A DNA stretch of 64,000 nucleotides from Tanytarsus gracilentus (GCA_038502055.1 JAXRKN010000045.1:4486501-4550500); one strand, 5' to 3'; shown: positions 1 through 13,211, numbered from the stretch's first letter. Notes: generated from the sequence alone by a model not told the origin. Numbers and translations are program-made.

Positions 1-3000
1 GTAATTTTTTGATACAATAATTTTTATGGATTTAATTTCGAATGTTCTACGATGGTGCTAACAATTTAATGAATGACAGCCGGAAAGTTGATGGTTGAAA
101 GGATTTATGGATGTCAATAGATTGATTTTGATATCCCATACTGTGTATGTCGTCCAAATTTATCGGGCCCTTAAATTGCCTTTTTCAACACAAATTTCAT
201 TCAATTTCCGCATCTGCCATATTTTTCATCTATCTTTCAAACACCACACGATCAACCCATAAAATAATTTTCATGTTTCCGCGATTAAATGTTGATTTTA
301 TTCAACATAATTCGACGCAGCGCTGCCTATGAGACTCGCCTATTTGCACAAAAATTTTATGTTTGGAACCCTGCAATCAATTTCTATAAATATCAAGTCT
401 GTTTGCATTAGACATTAACTCAACTCTTTCCACATCGAGAATGTTTACTTTGGCAATTATTTATTTTTCTTATGCGATTTCGAGGTTTGAACACTTTTTT
501 ATTTTTGGATATTTTTATTATTTTTTGCGAGTCAAATAAATTTTTAAAAATTTAATTATTTCAAGTGCTTTTAGATTTTTTTATTAATCACAGAAAAAAT
601 TAAATTTTATATAATTTTTATTTCCTCATAAATCATAAAAATTTGTCATTCAATCAACGCCATGCAAAAAAAAATTAGTTCTGAAAACTCAGAAAAAAAG
701 TTTAATTGAATAAAAATTTCTAACAGAGACTTGCCGCATATATAAACACATCGCATACAGCATGTGTTGAGGGAAAATTTTCTCTTCTTTTTCCTCTCCC
801 GCATTGTCGTCACGAAATAGATGCAAATATTTGTTCAACATGTAGACAGACTTTTCTCTCTCGCATTCGCTTTTGTGATGTCTACAAAAGACTTTTTCTA
901 GCACTTTCATGTCTAGCAAGACAAACTTCCGATGTATTTTTAAAAACTTGTTCATCGAATTTTCTTTAATTGAAATGAAATTCACTGTCACGATGTGTGG
1001 AATGAAAATTTCCGAGAAAATCCATTAAAGTATAAATTTTTGCGACAATTTCAAAAAAGGCTATTTCACTTTTATGATTCTGATTAATGTCCTCAATCTA
1101 AATTAATATAACAAAAACCACTTTCTCGTTTTGAGAGTAAATTTGTGGTGAAATCAGTAATTATCACAGCATCAAAATACTTTCAGCCTTGAGATTTTGT
1201 TGCAACTCTTTCGGGGTGTGTGAGATGATAATGTTCAATGATTGTGATTTAGGGTAATTTTTGGCATTTTGCCAGTGGATTTTTTTTCTAAATGCCGAAA
1301 AGTATCATGATGATAAGCATGTACGCCTACAGTCAGTTGATTGTGAAATTTGGTTTCGACTTTTTTCCGACCTTTCCTAATGCGATTTAATGATATATCA
1401 TGATAGTGAAAGCTCTATTTAAATAATATTTATGCTTAAAGTTATGATTTAAAAATCATTAAAACTTTAAAAATGATTAATTAAAATGTTTTTGAATTTA
1501 AAAGTTTTTAAAACCTATTTTTTTGTTTTAATATATTTTTTGAGCTTAAAGCTCCAAAATTATTTAATAGCTTAAAAAAATTTAATTTCAATCTTTAAAT
1601 TACTTTAATTATCTCAATTTCTTAGAATTCCTAAATTTCACATAAAAACCAACTCAACCAAACTAAACTCCATTAAAATCTCAAGAAAAAACCGCTAACA
1701 GCCGCTTTCTCTAATTCCTCATTACACCACAAAGTTGTTCAGCAATCATCAAGATAAAGTAAGACGAAGAGGCGGAAAGGTATCGAGTCGGAATGAATCA
1801 TGTCAGTCTTTAGATTTCCACACAAGTACATTTTCTCAATTAAATACAAATACATAAGAAAGTAAACTTCCTGAGATGAAATTAAGTTCACTTCTGCACC
1901 AACTAAATCCTCCTTCCTTTTTTCACTTCATTTCACATCGAATTTATTGTCTTTTAGGGGTGACTTCGACAGTGGAATTTGACCTTCAATTTTTGCTCTT
2001 ATAAGATAAAAAATCAAACTTTAAAAGTTCTCAAACTTACGCACATTTCCTACCAAACAAAAGCGATTGTGAAAAGACGTCTGGGGATAATAACACGATG
2101 AGACTGTAGCGAGTGGAAAAAAGCTGCCAATAACAGGAAAAATCAATTAACGGATTTCTTTCTCATTAAGACGTGCAGAAGAAAATCGAAAGAAGAAAAA
2201 AGTTTTCTCAGTTACATTTTCGCATGTCTACACGATAACAAAAGAACATTTAACGCAATGATTGAAGATCCTTCGTTGGCATTTAAGGCAGAGCTTTTTT
2301 TTGCTTGAGCAAAAATCATTAAAATTTTATTCGAGGACTGATCAAATATAGATGACTTACATAAAATGGAGCGTCTTGTGCGCGGTTATGGACAAAGTCG
2401 TAAAAATGCAAAAAAGGATGTGACTTGTGGGTGATTTGAAGAAAAGTTAGCAAGAGTTTTGAAATTTTGGGGAAAATGTTTAAAAAATTTAAATACGTTA
2501 AAATAAATTTTCGTGATTTTTTAAATTTTAAAAGTACGTTGAGATTTAATTTCTTAAATTTTCTTTCCCTACTTGAGTGAAGATAAAATCAATAACTGAC
2601 ATGTACAGGGCGGACTCAGAGGCCAAATGTAGAGGACATGTGAGAACGAAAGTCATAAACTATATTCTTAACTGCTCATGCCGCATCGAGTGTCGTTACA
2701 ATTTTAATCCACTTTCAACTTGAGTTATGTCTACAAAGAAACACTCATGCGAAAAGGTCAATCACTCATCAGCACGATTTCCTTTAACGAGGCTCTCTTT
2801 TCTCCTTCCTCGGACCCCACTTTTATGAGGCTTCGCAATTAATGAGAATAATGCGAGACTTATTTAATTACTACCATCATGATTATCATGGCCGAATGAA
2901 AATTTGACACAAAAATTAGCGACGAAGCTTCACTCGCAATTAATTAAATTAATTATGTTTTTTCAAGTACGGTTTGCGAAAAAAATCTTCGCTTTTTATA

Positions 3001-5955
3001 TTGGCAAATTTTTAATTATCTAACGATGAAATTGACATGTTTCCAGATTACTGCTTCCTCTCCATTTATTGAGTGTTGAACACATCGACAACAATTTTAA
3101 GAAAAAATAACATTTAATTTCTCGGTTGAGTGAACCTTAACATTTAATAACGATGATGTTTATTGAAGGAAAACTCAATTAGGAGAGAGTGAAGAAGTTT
3201 TTTAATTTGAAGAAAAAGTTAGTTGGGCTTGAAGAAATTAATTTGATGAAAAAATAATCAATTAAGGATTTTGGATGATTTTAATTTTTTCAAGGGCTGA
3301 GAACATAGAAATAGCTGGGCCCGCCAAGGCCCGTAAAGGCCCTCAATATATTGATGTTCTCAGCCCTGGAATTTTTTATAATCTCACTAAAAATTTATCC
3401 GATCTGATTCCATTTTACCGTTGAGCAAAGTCAGTCAATGAGAATGCATGTATGACCATCATTAGTACAGTGAGTTTTCTCTAACTCCGGACCTGTTCAA
3501 AAATTAATATTAAAATTGAAATAAAAACTTTTTTAATGAATTTTTTCTTCTTAAAAAATTCAAAACTTTTCCTAATTATCCTTAAAACAACAAAGACACC
3601 CAATCGAAAGCTGAATAAATGAGCAATTAATTTTTATGCGTAATTAAATTTTTTCATTAAAAATATCGTGTTCATAAAAGTTTAGGATCAAATTAAAAAG
3701 GAGACAAAAATTCGAGAAAGCTCTTCAGCATGATTTTGAAACATTAATTAGATGAAGGCATTCAGCTAGTCGTACCTTCACTGTGTATCGGATATTTATA
3801 ACACAAACAACAAACAATTAATTATACGCTTGCGAGAAAAAAAAGTGAACGCTTTGAGTCTGTTAATGAGGGAAATTTTCTTTTTTTGTCTGTGTCGAAA
3901 ACACAATGATTTCGCACAAATGAAACTCCTTGGGAACCCTCGCAAAAGTTGGCAATTTTTTTTGTAGCCAAAATCTCAAGTTTTATCTTTTGCTTTTTGA
4001 TTGAAATCAACTCGAAAAAAAGAGTCATTTATCACCTTGATGCTTCAGTGACTGTGAAAAGAAAATTTTGAGTGAGTTTTAGCCACTTCGTCATTATTTT
4101 CCGATTTTTTTCGGTGTCATCGTGTTTAGTAAGAAAGAAAACATGAAAAGACGCTCACACAGCAAATGACACGAAAAATACTCAAAAAGTGCTAATTGCT
4201 TACTCGGATGGAATAAGAAAGTCATTGCACTTGAAATAAGGAAGGAAGTTAAAATTTGAAAGAAATTTTATGAATATTAAAAATTATTTATGGTAAATAA
4301 TAAATTAGAGTCAAATTTATTGATTAGGAGTGAAAATTTTTTTCATTAAAAAAAATTAAAATTTTTCTGAATTTTTTTACCCCCATAAAAATATTTTTCA
4401 ATACTTTCGAACCATAAAATTTCCACACAAAACTCTCATCCTATTGTAATTCAACACCCTCATTCTTCGATATTAAATTTTTAGTGCTTCAGCATATTTT
4501 CAATCCCATAATATCCAATAATGCTGTACAAAAAAGCTCTTATGAGCATTTTATAGCCATTTTACTTCCTTCTAAATTTTTTACATTTCCTATTTCAAAT
4601 ATCCTGAATGGAATTTTAAAAAGAATTCAGTGTCCAACGTGGATTGGATGTGAGACAGACGAGAAACATAATAATAACAGTAAAGCTTACTTTTATCACC
4701 CCCATTCACGTTTTACCTTTAGTCAATTTTGACGTGCGCCGCGTGCACAGACCTGTGAAGCGAAATCAATTTCACAAAATTTTCCATTCAATGAGAATAA
4801 TGAATTTGCTGCCTATTTACACACTCTGATAAAAATGAATAAAGCATTGAGAGATCTACGTCAAAATCAGTTTTCTGACATTTTTTTCGCTTCACATTTA
4901 ACACAACAATTCCCTGAAGATGTTGCTGATATTATATTGCCATTCACAAAAACTCCATTTCAACGTGAAAAGATGAAGAAGAAGATATTTGTAATGTGAA
5001 GGGTTGAGAGGGTAGGTGTGAAATGAAAGAGAAAGATCTGAATGGAACCCGCATTGCGTGTGGTGTTGTTCACTGCATGATTGATGTCAAAATTTTATTC
5101 TTAAAGGCATGAAACTCATTACGGTATGTAAGAGGTGCTTGAAATAAATAAGTTGATGGGTAGGAAATCGCATAAAAAGGTTTGCGGAAAATTTATCGGT
5201 TGAATTTGGGGTTTTTGGTGGTCATAAAAATATTTTCCTAAAAATAAAAAAGTTTGAAGAGTCAAGCACGAGAGTTTTTAAAACACTTTAAAGAAGATGG
5301 AATTTAAAAATTTAAAATAGGTTACTAACATTTAAGAAATTTTTTTATAAACGTTAATTTATTGACATAAATTTAAACATTATTATCTGAATTTAAATTT
5401 TAGTGAAAAACTTTTCAAATTAAACGTTCATACGAGTTGTCTACACCCCACGAAACAACTGAAAATTACCTGAAATTTGTTTGCAACATTATACTTCAGC
5501 TGCACGCTGATTCCGCCCTCGTTTTCCATTTTACCGCATGCCATTCAAGCTCACTGACTTTCTCAGCAGTGGCAATGACAGTTATAATAAATTCACACAA
5601 TTTTATTGTTCCGCAGGATTTAATATGAGATGAAAAATATCGCTAGCATCAGATTTTAATAAGTTTCAACAACTTTGGAGCTGTAGCAAAAGTTGGAAAT
5701 ATTCAAAGTAAAACGAGACGCCAGAAAAATAAACAACAACATTAACCAAGAAATCTTTCACTTCCTCCTCCCACTTTTTTCAACTTTTTCTTTGTGTGTG
5801 CACTCAAATGTCAACCGTAAGCAAAACGAAGATGAGACATCGAGAAATGAAAGTGAATTATTGCCGCCTAACAATCGCCCACTTACGCGAACTATTATGA
5901 ACATTCTCAAATTAATCACAATCAAAATTTGCTATAAAATCTCCATGCTATCATT
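1..5955. other. Long A+T-rich stretch, no gene recognised
   Basis: I see no recognisable coding exon here on either strand; the open frames present are short and of low-complexity composition. Because the Patj reading frame at 5956 begins directly at its first PDZ domain, part of this stretch may be an intron upstream of Patj, with the exon for the family's N-terminal L27 domain left of the window; that is inference. I looked for an L27-like exon and did not find one. The one structured item is a 79-bp palindromic element at 3291-3369, listed separately. Confidence 0.55.
3291..3369. mobile_element. 79-bp palindromic hAT-like mini-element with 8-bp flanking repeat
   Basis: Fourteen bases at 3293-3306 (AGGGCTGAGAACAT) are the exact reverse complement of 3354-3367. 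Between them is a G+C-rich loop that stands out from the A+T-rich surroundings. The outer ends read CAAGGG on the left and, on the other strand, CCAGGG on the right, like the CAGGG termini of many hAT transposons. Immediately outside both ends is AATTTTTT (3283-3290 and 3370-3377), an exact 8-bp direct repeat, the length hAT transposases duplicate; being a simple A/T word it is weak evidence alone. There is no coding capacity. A plain regulatory hairpin is the alternative. Confidence 0.6.
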
Positions 5956-8263
5956 ATGGTTTTAAGCAGCGAATGGTCGCAAGTGGAAGTAATAGACTTA
6001 ACAAACGATGGAACGAATTTGAGCGGCTTAGGATTTATTTTAGTGGGCGGAAAAAGTACTGGAGTAAGTTTTTATGATTTTTAAAATTAATTTACAAAAT
6101 TATAAAAATAAAACAAAAATTTTTATTAATATTTCTAAAATTCACAATTTTCTCCCCACTCAGGTTGTGATAAAAGCTCTTATACCAGGTGGAATAGCAG
6201 ACCGCGATGGACGTCTGCAATGCGGAGATCATCTCCTTCAAATTGGTGATGTTAATTTACGAGGTAAAGTTTAATAAAAAATATTCACTTGAAATTTAAA
6301 TCAAATCCGCATTATGTAAATCTCAACAGGTTTTAGCAGTGAACAAGTGGCGATGGTGCTACGATGTAGTCAACATCATGGTAGTGTGAGATTCATTGTC
6401 GCCAGACCCATCGAACCAACATCACCCGATTATCAAATGATTTCGAGCACCGCTCCAATTATTCCAACAAAAATGTTAACAGGCGATCCGGAAGAACTCG
6501 ACAAGACACTTCAAACGGCTGGATATGCGGCATCGACAGCTGCTCAAGCAGCCGCTCAAGCAGCAGCCGACGTAGCATCTTCATCCTACACAACAATCGA
6601 AGAAATTGAACGACCAGATGAGCCCGATAGCAATTGTGATATCCAGCAAATGTCAGTCACGCCATCGGCAACGATGACACACATTGAAGTGGTGACTGTG
6701 AATAATAATAATCATGAGAGTAGCAACATCCTCATATCACCCGCCTCTGTCACACTCAGTCACTCTCAATTGATTGCACAATATTTAGATACACCCGAAA
6801 CTGAAACATATGATGTAGAATTAAGGAAAAATGTCTATGGCCTTGGCATAACGGTGGCGGGGTATGTGTGCGAGGAGGAAGATTTGTCCGGCATTTTTGT
6901 TAAGAGCATTATCGAGGGCAGTGCGGCCGAATTAAGTGGTATGATACAGATTAACGATAGAATAATTGCGGTCGATGGTAAATCGCTGACCGGCGTGTCA
7001 AACCATCAGGCCGTAGAAATTTTAAGAAACACTGACATAGCTGTGAAATTAACCTTAGAGCGATTCCTACGCGGACGAAAGTACGAGCATCTTCAAGTGG
7101 CATTAGTCGATGGAATATCGCAAAAGTCTCTACCTGCCTCGCCTTCGGTAACGACTCTATCAATATGCCTCGCACGATCCGACGCCGATTCAATTGTAAC
7201 GGAGTGTGGTGAATGTGAACAGGAACTCGATTGTTCATCAGGCGATTCAAATAGCATCGTTGAGAATGGTAATGATGATGATGATGATGATGACGACGAC
7301 CTACCCTCGCCCATTGCCGACATTGATGATATCAAACAGAATGGCGATGAAAGTGAGGAAGACGACGCGACGCCGATAAAATCGCCGAGTCTCAATGAGA
7401 TGTCGAACGAGTGGCAGAATCAAATTAATATCGACTATCGGGTTGTTGTGGCGGAAGTAAATAAATTATCGGGCTTGGGTATAAGTCTCGAGGGAACGGT
7501 TGAGATCGAAGCTTATGGCGTTGAAATTCGTCCGCATCATTACATTCGATCAATTTTAATTGAAGGACCGGTCGGTAAGGATGGTCGACTTAAAACTGGC
7601 GATGAATTGTTGCAAGTCAATGAGCACAAGTTGCAGGGACTCAAACACACGGAGGTCGTCAAAATTATCAAGAATCTTCCAGAGAGAGTAAAAATTATTT
7701 GTGCACGTGGACCGTCGCAGCGGGAAGTCGTGCCCACATCACAAACGTCAGAAGCCTTTGAAGCGAGAAGTATCCTTGTTGGAGGTCTACAGAGTCTCAT
7801 GTTGACAACACCATCCACAGCGCTGATAACAAAAGCGTTGAGTGAAAGTTCACTTTATACCTCAAGTACGACAACAATGACGGATCAGCCGAAATCGAAA
7901 TCTATGGAAAACGTGTCGGGTCTTGCACTGTGGACAGATGAGGTGACTTTTGTGGAATTGGAGAAGACAGAAAAAGGTTTTGGCTTTTCAATTCTCGACT
8001 ATCAAGATCCACTCGACTGTGAATCGACAGTTATTGTCGTACGTGGCCTAATACCAGGCGGCTCCGCTGAAAATGCTAATGTAATTTTTCCTGGCGATCG
8101 AATTATCACCGTCAACGAGCACTCGCTACAAAATGTTACGCTCGATGAGGCAGTTCAAGTTCTTAAAGGCATTCCACTGGGATTCGCACGCATAGGCTTA
8201 TGTCGACCATTATCAACCTCTGATAACAATTTATCGTCAAATAGCATCACACCAACGACATAG
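5956..8263 (+). CDS. Patj: Patj, four-PDZ scaffold of the Crumbs polarity complex (5' end possibly incomplete)
   Basis: Three exons: 5956-6063, 6164-6263 and 6330-8263, giving 713 residues from the first in-frame ATG. Both introns (100 and 66 bp) are GT-AG and keep frame. Four PDZ domains are readable: about residues 7-92 (GLGF loop), 228-314 (YGLGI), 438-529 (SGLGI) and 606-694 (KGFGF). Between PDZ1 and PDZ2 is an Ala-rich stretch; between PDZ2 and PDZ3 an acidic linker with nine consecutive Asp. Four PDZ domains in this arrangement match insect Patj, which binds Stardust/Pals1 and other partners at the apical membrane of epithelia. The family also has an N-terminal L27 domain, absent here. 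The start is therefore uncertain: the ATG may be internal to an exon that begins at an acceptor ending at 5970 (ttaagcag), with earlier exons left of the window. Stop is TAG at 8261-8263. A MUPP1/INADL-type scaffold is the alternative name for the same family. Confidence 0.88.
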
Positions 8264-8358
8264 CTAAACGTTATTGATCTGTTTTTTGAACTCGAAATCT
8301 AAATCAAGTTGTCGAGTTGTTAAGGATGCATCCGAGAGACCAAAAATGAAATATATTC

Positions 8359-8364
8359 AATAAA
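8359..8364 (+). terminator. Patj polyadenylation signal
   Basis: AATAAA lies about 95 bases after the Patj stop codon, in a suitable position to end the transcript. No other AATAAA is nearer the stop. Confidence 0.6.
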
Positions 8365-10509
8365 AAAATCTTTATTTATTTTACTCTCTCTCTAGTTCCT
8401 TCGAGTGCAACGATAAATGTAGATTACCGAAATAGAAACGTTATAAAACAATTTATAGATGCAAATACTCCAATATGAAAATTTTAATACAATTTTCTCG
8501 TTTTATGTTTGAGAGTCTTTTCAAGGGTTGGGAAATCATTAAATAATTATTTTTAAATGATTACTTAAATTTTTTTTAAAAATATTTAATTAAAAATTTT
8601 CAAATATTTTTTTTACAAATTAAAAATTTTCCATCCCTTGATCAACATCTCAGCAAATTTTAATAAACCCTCTTCGCTCTTTCCCAATGCTCATTTTCAA
8701 AATTGAATATATTAAGGAGAAAAAAGTTTAAGTCATCGAAAAAACAGATCAAGATTTTTTAGTTTTTCTTTCGTTTGAAAATTAGAATATAAAATATTTA
8801 AAAATGATGCTAGCAAAATGTTAAGCGAAAAAAGATTTTTTGCTCCTCTTTATGTAGATTAAAAAATTTTCAACAAAGCTTTATGAGAAAGAAAAATTCT
8901 TTGAATTATAAAATTTAGCGTTTAAAAATTTAATTCTGTATAAAATCACACTCACTTGCAAAAATATGAGAGTAAAGAAAGTTAAGTTTCACGAAGTAAA
9001 AAAATTTAAAGTGAAAATGTTTCGTAAAATTCAGCTAAAACTAATTGAAAATGCTTAGTTGAATTTTACTTGGAACTTTTTATATCCTCAATTTTAATTT
9101 CAGCAGTTCTCAATGACTTTTATTGCATCTGGTAATGGCAATTAGTTTAATTAGTAGAATTTTCGTCATAAATCTTTCAGCACATTAAAAACACAGCCAA
9201 GGGAATAAAACTTCATTGAAATTTATTCATCCATAAAACGGAAAATTTTTCAGCCTTATTTTTCCATCAATTCTCATTTATTTTCTCATGCAACTCGACT
9301 CTCGTTCTCCATTATGTTGGATTACATTATAAGAGCTTGAAGCGAATGGAAAACTACGACACAGAAACTAATTCTCCGTTCTTTATTTTCACTCTTTCAC
9401 TTCGGAGAAAATAAATTTCAATTTAATGCCGCTTTTGATTCTCATATACACAGCATTTTCCAAATAAAATTTTGAATTTCCGTTTTCAACTTCCTCAATT
9501 CATCGCTTACACTCCTGAAATTTGTGTGTGTTATAATATCCACTTTCAAAAGAGCACTCGAACATTTTGCAAACGTAATTAAATACAAATTTTCAGCATC
9601 TTAATTAAAGAAATTAAAGAGAAATTTTAAAGTGAGTGTGAATGTGTGAAAGAGAATTTGAGTGGATTTAAAAAACCTCATTCATTTATTCCTGGAAAAA
9701 GAAATAGAGAGGAAACGAGCAGAGCAGAGCAGTGAGTGATGGGTGGTACTTAATAAAGCACCCTACGGCGAGGACGTAATCATTATGCATTATGACATGC
9801 GAGAGAGCTCTGTTGTAGGTTTTGCTCGTGTGAATTTGCAAGGAGAGAAAATTTTTGTACTTTTTATTTTAAAAAATTTTAATAAAAAATATTTGAGATT
9901 TTCTCAACTTCAGATCTCTTTTAATGCCCCAGGAAAGGATTTTTTCGATCCAATTTTAAGTTGTTATCTTAAAAAGGCGTTCAATTGAATATAAAAGAGT
10001 TTTTGTTTTGTACTCAATCAAATTTTTTTATTTTATTTACAATTTTATTACATTCTAGAATTTTGCATTTTAAAATTAAATATTTTAAGGAATTTTATGA
10101 CTTAGATTTAACTTTTTAGAGACACAAAAGGGTTTTTTCGGTTGGATGAGAAATAATTTAAATTTTCGGTGCAAAAATGTCATGAGCTTTAAAAATAAAT
10201 TGATTTTTAGAAATTTTGATAAATAAAATTTTTGTCCATGATTATTGACCATGAATTGTTAAATTTAAATCCATATATTAAAATTTACAAGTTAACTAAT
10301 TGAAAAACAATTTAATTCTCTGCCACAAAAAAAGAATTATTAATTAAATCAAAGACGGATTTCTTGAGAGGAAGGAAGAAAAATTTAATTAAAATTGCAG
10401 CATGTCGAAAACTATAAAGAGGATTTTTCAATTAAATTTCTCCAACCGAGTGAAACTGTTGTGTATGTGATGAGCGTTGAGAAGACAATGTCGAAAGTGC
10501 TCTTCATTC
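8365..10509. other. Intergenic A+T-rich stretch between Patj and the UGT 3' end
   Basis: This lies between two convergent genes. It contains one palindromic CARGGG element (8522-8640, listed separately). A short open frame at about 9743-9988 includes an acceptor-like site near 9914, but there is no matching donor and no recognisable protein, so I do not call it a gene. The rest is A/T-rich sequence in which I see nothing. Confidence 0.5.
8522..8640. mobile_element. 119-bp CARGGG-ended inverted-repeat element
   Basis: The left end reads CAAGGGTTGGGAAA and the right end, on the other strand, CAAGGGATGGAAAA: imperfect terminal inverted repeats around an A+T-only core. Size and ends match the element at 37795-37914, so the two look like diverged copies of one hAT-type MITE family. 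I could not see a matching 8-bp flanking duplication, which suggests an old insertion. There is no coding capacity. Confidence 0.5.
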
Positions 10510-12942
10510 TCACTCAATTTTGCCTTTCTTGTCGCTCTTACTCGTGCTTACTCTAAGCTTTCGATAGATTTTCTTGCTAATGTATATCGTCAGAGCGAAA
10601 GCTGCGATGAAAATTGCCACAAAATCGAGGCAATATTGCTCGTGATACGGCACATTTCTGCCGGCAAACTCCAAGTGTTTTGTGCCTTTATGTCGGATGA
10701 CATATTCTGTCCAGAAAATTGCCTTATCAAGTGATGTTATTGGCTGGTCGTACACTAAATCTCTTAATTTTATCATATTCTTTTTATACTCAGGTTTAAG
10801 TGTCTCTAAAATTGTATCACGCAAGCTTTCTTCCGTCATCTCCAGCAAGTCCAACTGATTCCCCACTTTGAGCTTTTCGAGACGATTTGCATTTGCGTAT
10901 TGATCACCTAAAAATGGAATAATCAGCATCGGCATTGCGGAATTAATTCCTTCCTCCATCGACTGATGACCGCCTTGTGAAATAAACAGCTTCAACTTTT
11001 TATGTTCGAGTAAGTCGCGTTGCTAAAAAAAATTAAAAACATGTGTTTAAATTAATCGAACAAATTTGCTTACATTTTGTCAACATAAGCGTTAAAAAAT
11101 ATTGATAAGAAATAAAAGGGTTGACAACTTTTAAGTTTTAAAATTAACATTTTTAAATTTTTTGAGTGGAGTCAGACATAAGAGCTTTTTTGAAAGTTCA
11201 TTAAAAAATTTTAAAAGTTAAATACGTTACAAAACTAAAATATTTTAAATAATTAAAAATAGTAACAAAATTGAATTAATGTAATTTTCTCATGCATTAA
11301 AAATAATAATTTAAATTTCAAATCTTGAATATTTTTCAGTTTAAAACACAAAATGCATAATTCTCCATATTTTATGTTATTCTCAAATATTTGGGTTTGT
11401 TCAAATTTGATTTCTTATCAGTGAAAATAAATTGAGATAACGGTTGTAAAAATCAAAAAATTCTTTCACTTTTTGCTAACACTATTTAAATCACAATATA
11501 GCAGACACATCAACGAAATCATAAAGATAACTAACATGTTTATAATCCCTCAAAATAAAAATAAAAAGTTCACATAGAAATAAAGTGACTCAAGTTTGCT
11601 CTCTCGTATGAAATCGATTTATCGACGTCACGAGTCTTATCGGAAATATTTCTCATTCTATGCATCACTGAAGCACATGTGAATAAAATCAAAGTCAAAC
11701 TTACCGGTAGCCATTTTGAAATTAGAACATTTTCGGGCCTATTTTCCATGTCACTGGTCTCCCATTTCCAAATAATATCATAGTCGAGTGATTCAAACAC
11801 TCGAAGGAATATATCGACAAATTTCCTATTAAGCTTTGACGATTTCACATTCGAGCCGAGGCTCATGTAGATAACGCCATTCTTCGAGTTGTCCAAGTAC
11901 CGTTGAAGGTCAGTGGGCAACGGTTTAGCCGGCTCGATGTGAATAAATCCCAATTGTATTGTTGTCGGAACAAGTGGCCTCACAAAACCGAGAGCAGGAT
12001 GTGTATTCACCATAAGAAATTCGATCTTGTTGAGTAGCTCAAGGGGGCTGCGATTAATCATTGGAAAGTAACGATTTGTTATTCTGATGTAGGAATTCCA
12101 AATGTCAGGTCGGATGGAGATTGTGTAGACAATTTTCATAAATGTTTTCATCACATTCCATCTCTCCATGAAACTCAATCGATGATTAATGTATGGAAAG
12201 AGTGCAGCTTCATTCACCACAAAAGGATTCACAAAATTTCCCTGCATCAAGTGCACTTCCATGGGTGCGTCGAATGAGTTAAAACCAATGAGTGGTGCAT
12301 TGAAGAGTTCGGCGAACGCATGATAGGGCAAAAATCCCATCGCTTCGACAATCACCAAATCGAATTTCAATTCGTCACGGTGCTTTATTAGATATTGAAC
12401 GCCTGTGTGAGAGAAATTAGATTTTATAAATTATCCAGGAGGTAAATTTGGTTTTAAAATTGCGAAAGAATCAAATACGAGAAAAAGTTAATTTTCAATC
12501 AAAAAATTTCCTAACGTAGGTATTTTAAATTTTAAAATTAAATGATATTTCAAAAAGCTCTCGTGTCACTCAAAATCTTCAAAAACTAACCTGTCGAATT
12601 GAGTTGTCTCTCGAGCACTCCTTTAATTGTCTCAGCAAATGACTTTATCATCACTTCAATGCCAATATTGTTCTCTTTGTACCACACAAAGTCGAAGCCA
12701 TCTTCCCACATCTTATAGCTAAAACTTAAATCGACTTGTGTTATATTTGGATGATCCATCGGCCGTGGATCTGTTGTGATGAGATATATGGAGTGACCAC
12801 GATCGGCGAGAGTTTTTGTGAGAATTTTCGATGCGATCGTGTGTGAGTAAGAAGGTGCTGGAAAAATAGCTAAAATATTTGCACCCGAGGTTAGAGTGAA
12901 ATTAGTCATCACAATAATCAGCAGATTGATAAGAATTTTCAT
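10510..12942 (-). CDS. UDP-glycosyltransferase, membrane-bound, complete
   Basis: Three exons on the - strand: 12942-12591, 12402-11705 and 11022-10510, total 520 residues, the usual UGT length. Introns of 188 and 682 bp are GT-AG and phase-consistent. The protein starts with a hydrophobic signal peptide (about residues 1-20), followed by the N-terminal acceptor domain with the conserved His (SYSH, His34). The UDP-sugar signature begins at the exon 2/3 junction (KWLP|QRDLLEH) and continues with FISQGGHQSMEE and GDQYANANR. A transmembrane helix at about 482-499 and a Lys-rich tail ending KGKIE (a KxKxx ER-retrieval pattern) follow. UGTs transfer sugar from UDP-glucose or similar to lipophilic compounds in the ER lumen, in detoxification, pigment and hormone metabolism. 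Gln366 occupies the position that is His in the common HGG signature, a variant I recall from some insect UGTs. Substrate cannot be inferred. The gene converges on Patj. Confidence 0.93.
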
Positions 12943-13211
12943 TTTTGCTCCAATTTTTTTTCACGATCCGATTGATTTGAAGTTGTAAAACACACTGAAT
13001 GCACCGTATCGTGGTCTTGTATCACATTTGCTATTAAATTATAATCGACGTTATCGATACTTTCTCGCTATCTTATCTATCGCTCTCGCACACATTGCTG
13101 TTTATCTTTTGATTGTTAAGTAATACACACGCGACATTGTGGGTGTGAAAATATTTTTTTATCCACGCGATTTTGTTCTTTTCGCTATGATTCATTTTTG
13201 CACATTTCATT
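12943..13211. other. UGT upstream region
   Basis: This stretch is the likely promoter and 5' UTR of the - strand UGT. I see no unambiguous core promoter element. It contains short runs such as ttatcgatac and tatctatcgc and ends at the target-site duplication of the MITE that follows. Confidence 0.4.

Noticed and set aside
1960..2009. Acceptor-like tttattgtcttttag with a 13-codon frame on +
   Set aside because: It is too short, no family is recognisable, and such chance combinations are frequent in A+T-rich DNA.
6951..7818. Three - strand frames over Patj
   Set aside because: They are shadows of the Patj coding exon; the Ser runs are the complement of the GAT (Asp) repeat.
9743..9988. 81-codon frame right of Patj with an acceptor-like site at about 9914
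   Set aside because: It has no donor, no start context and no recognisable protein; its middle is translated A/T-rich sequence.
10477..10734. 85-codon + frame over the UGT last exon
   Set aside because: It is antisense to a clearly conserved UGT exon.
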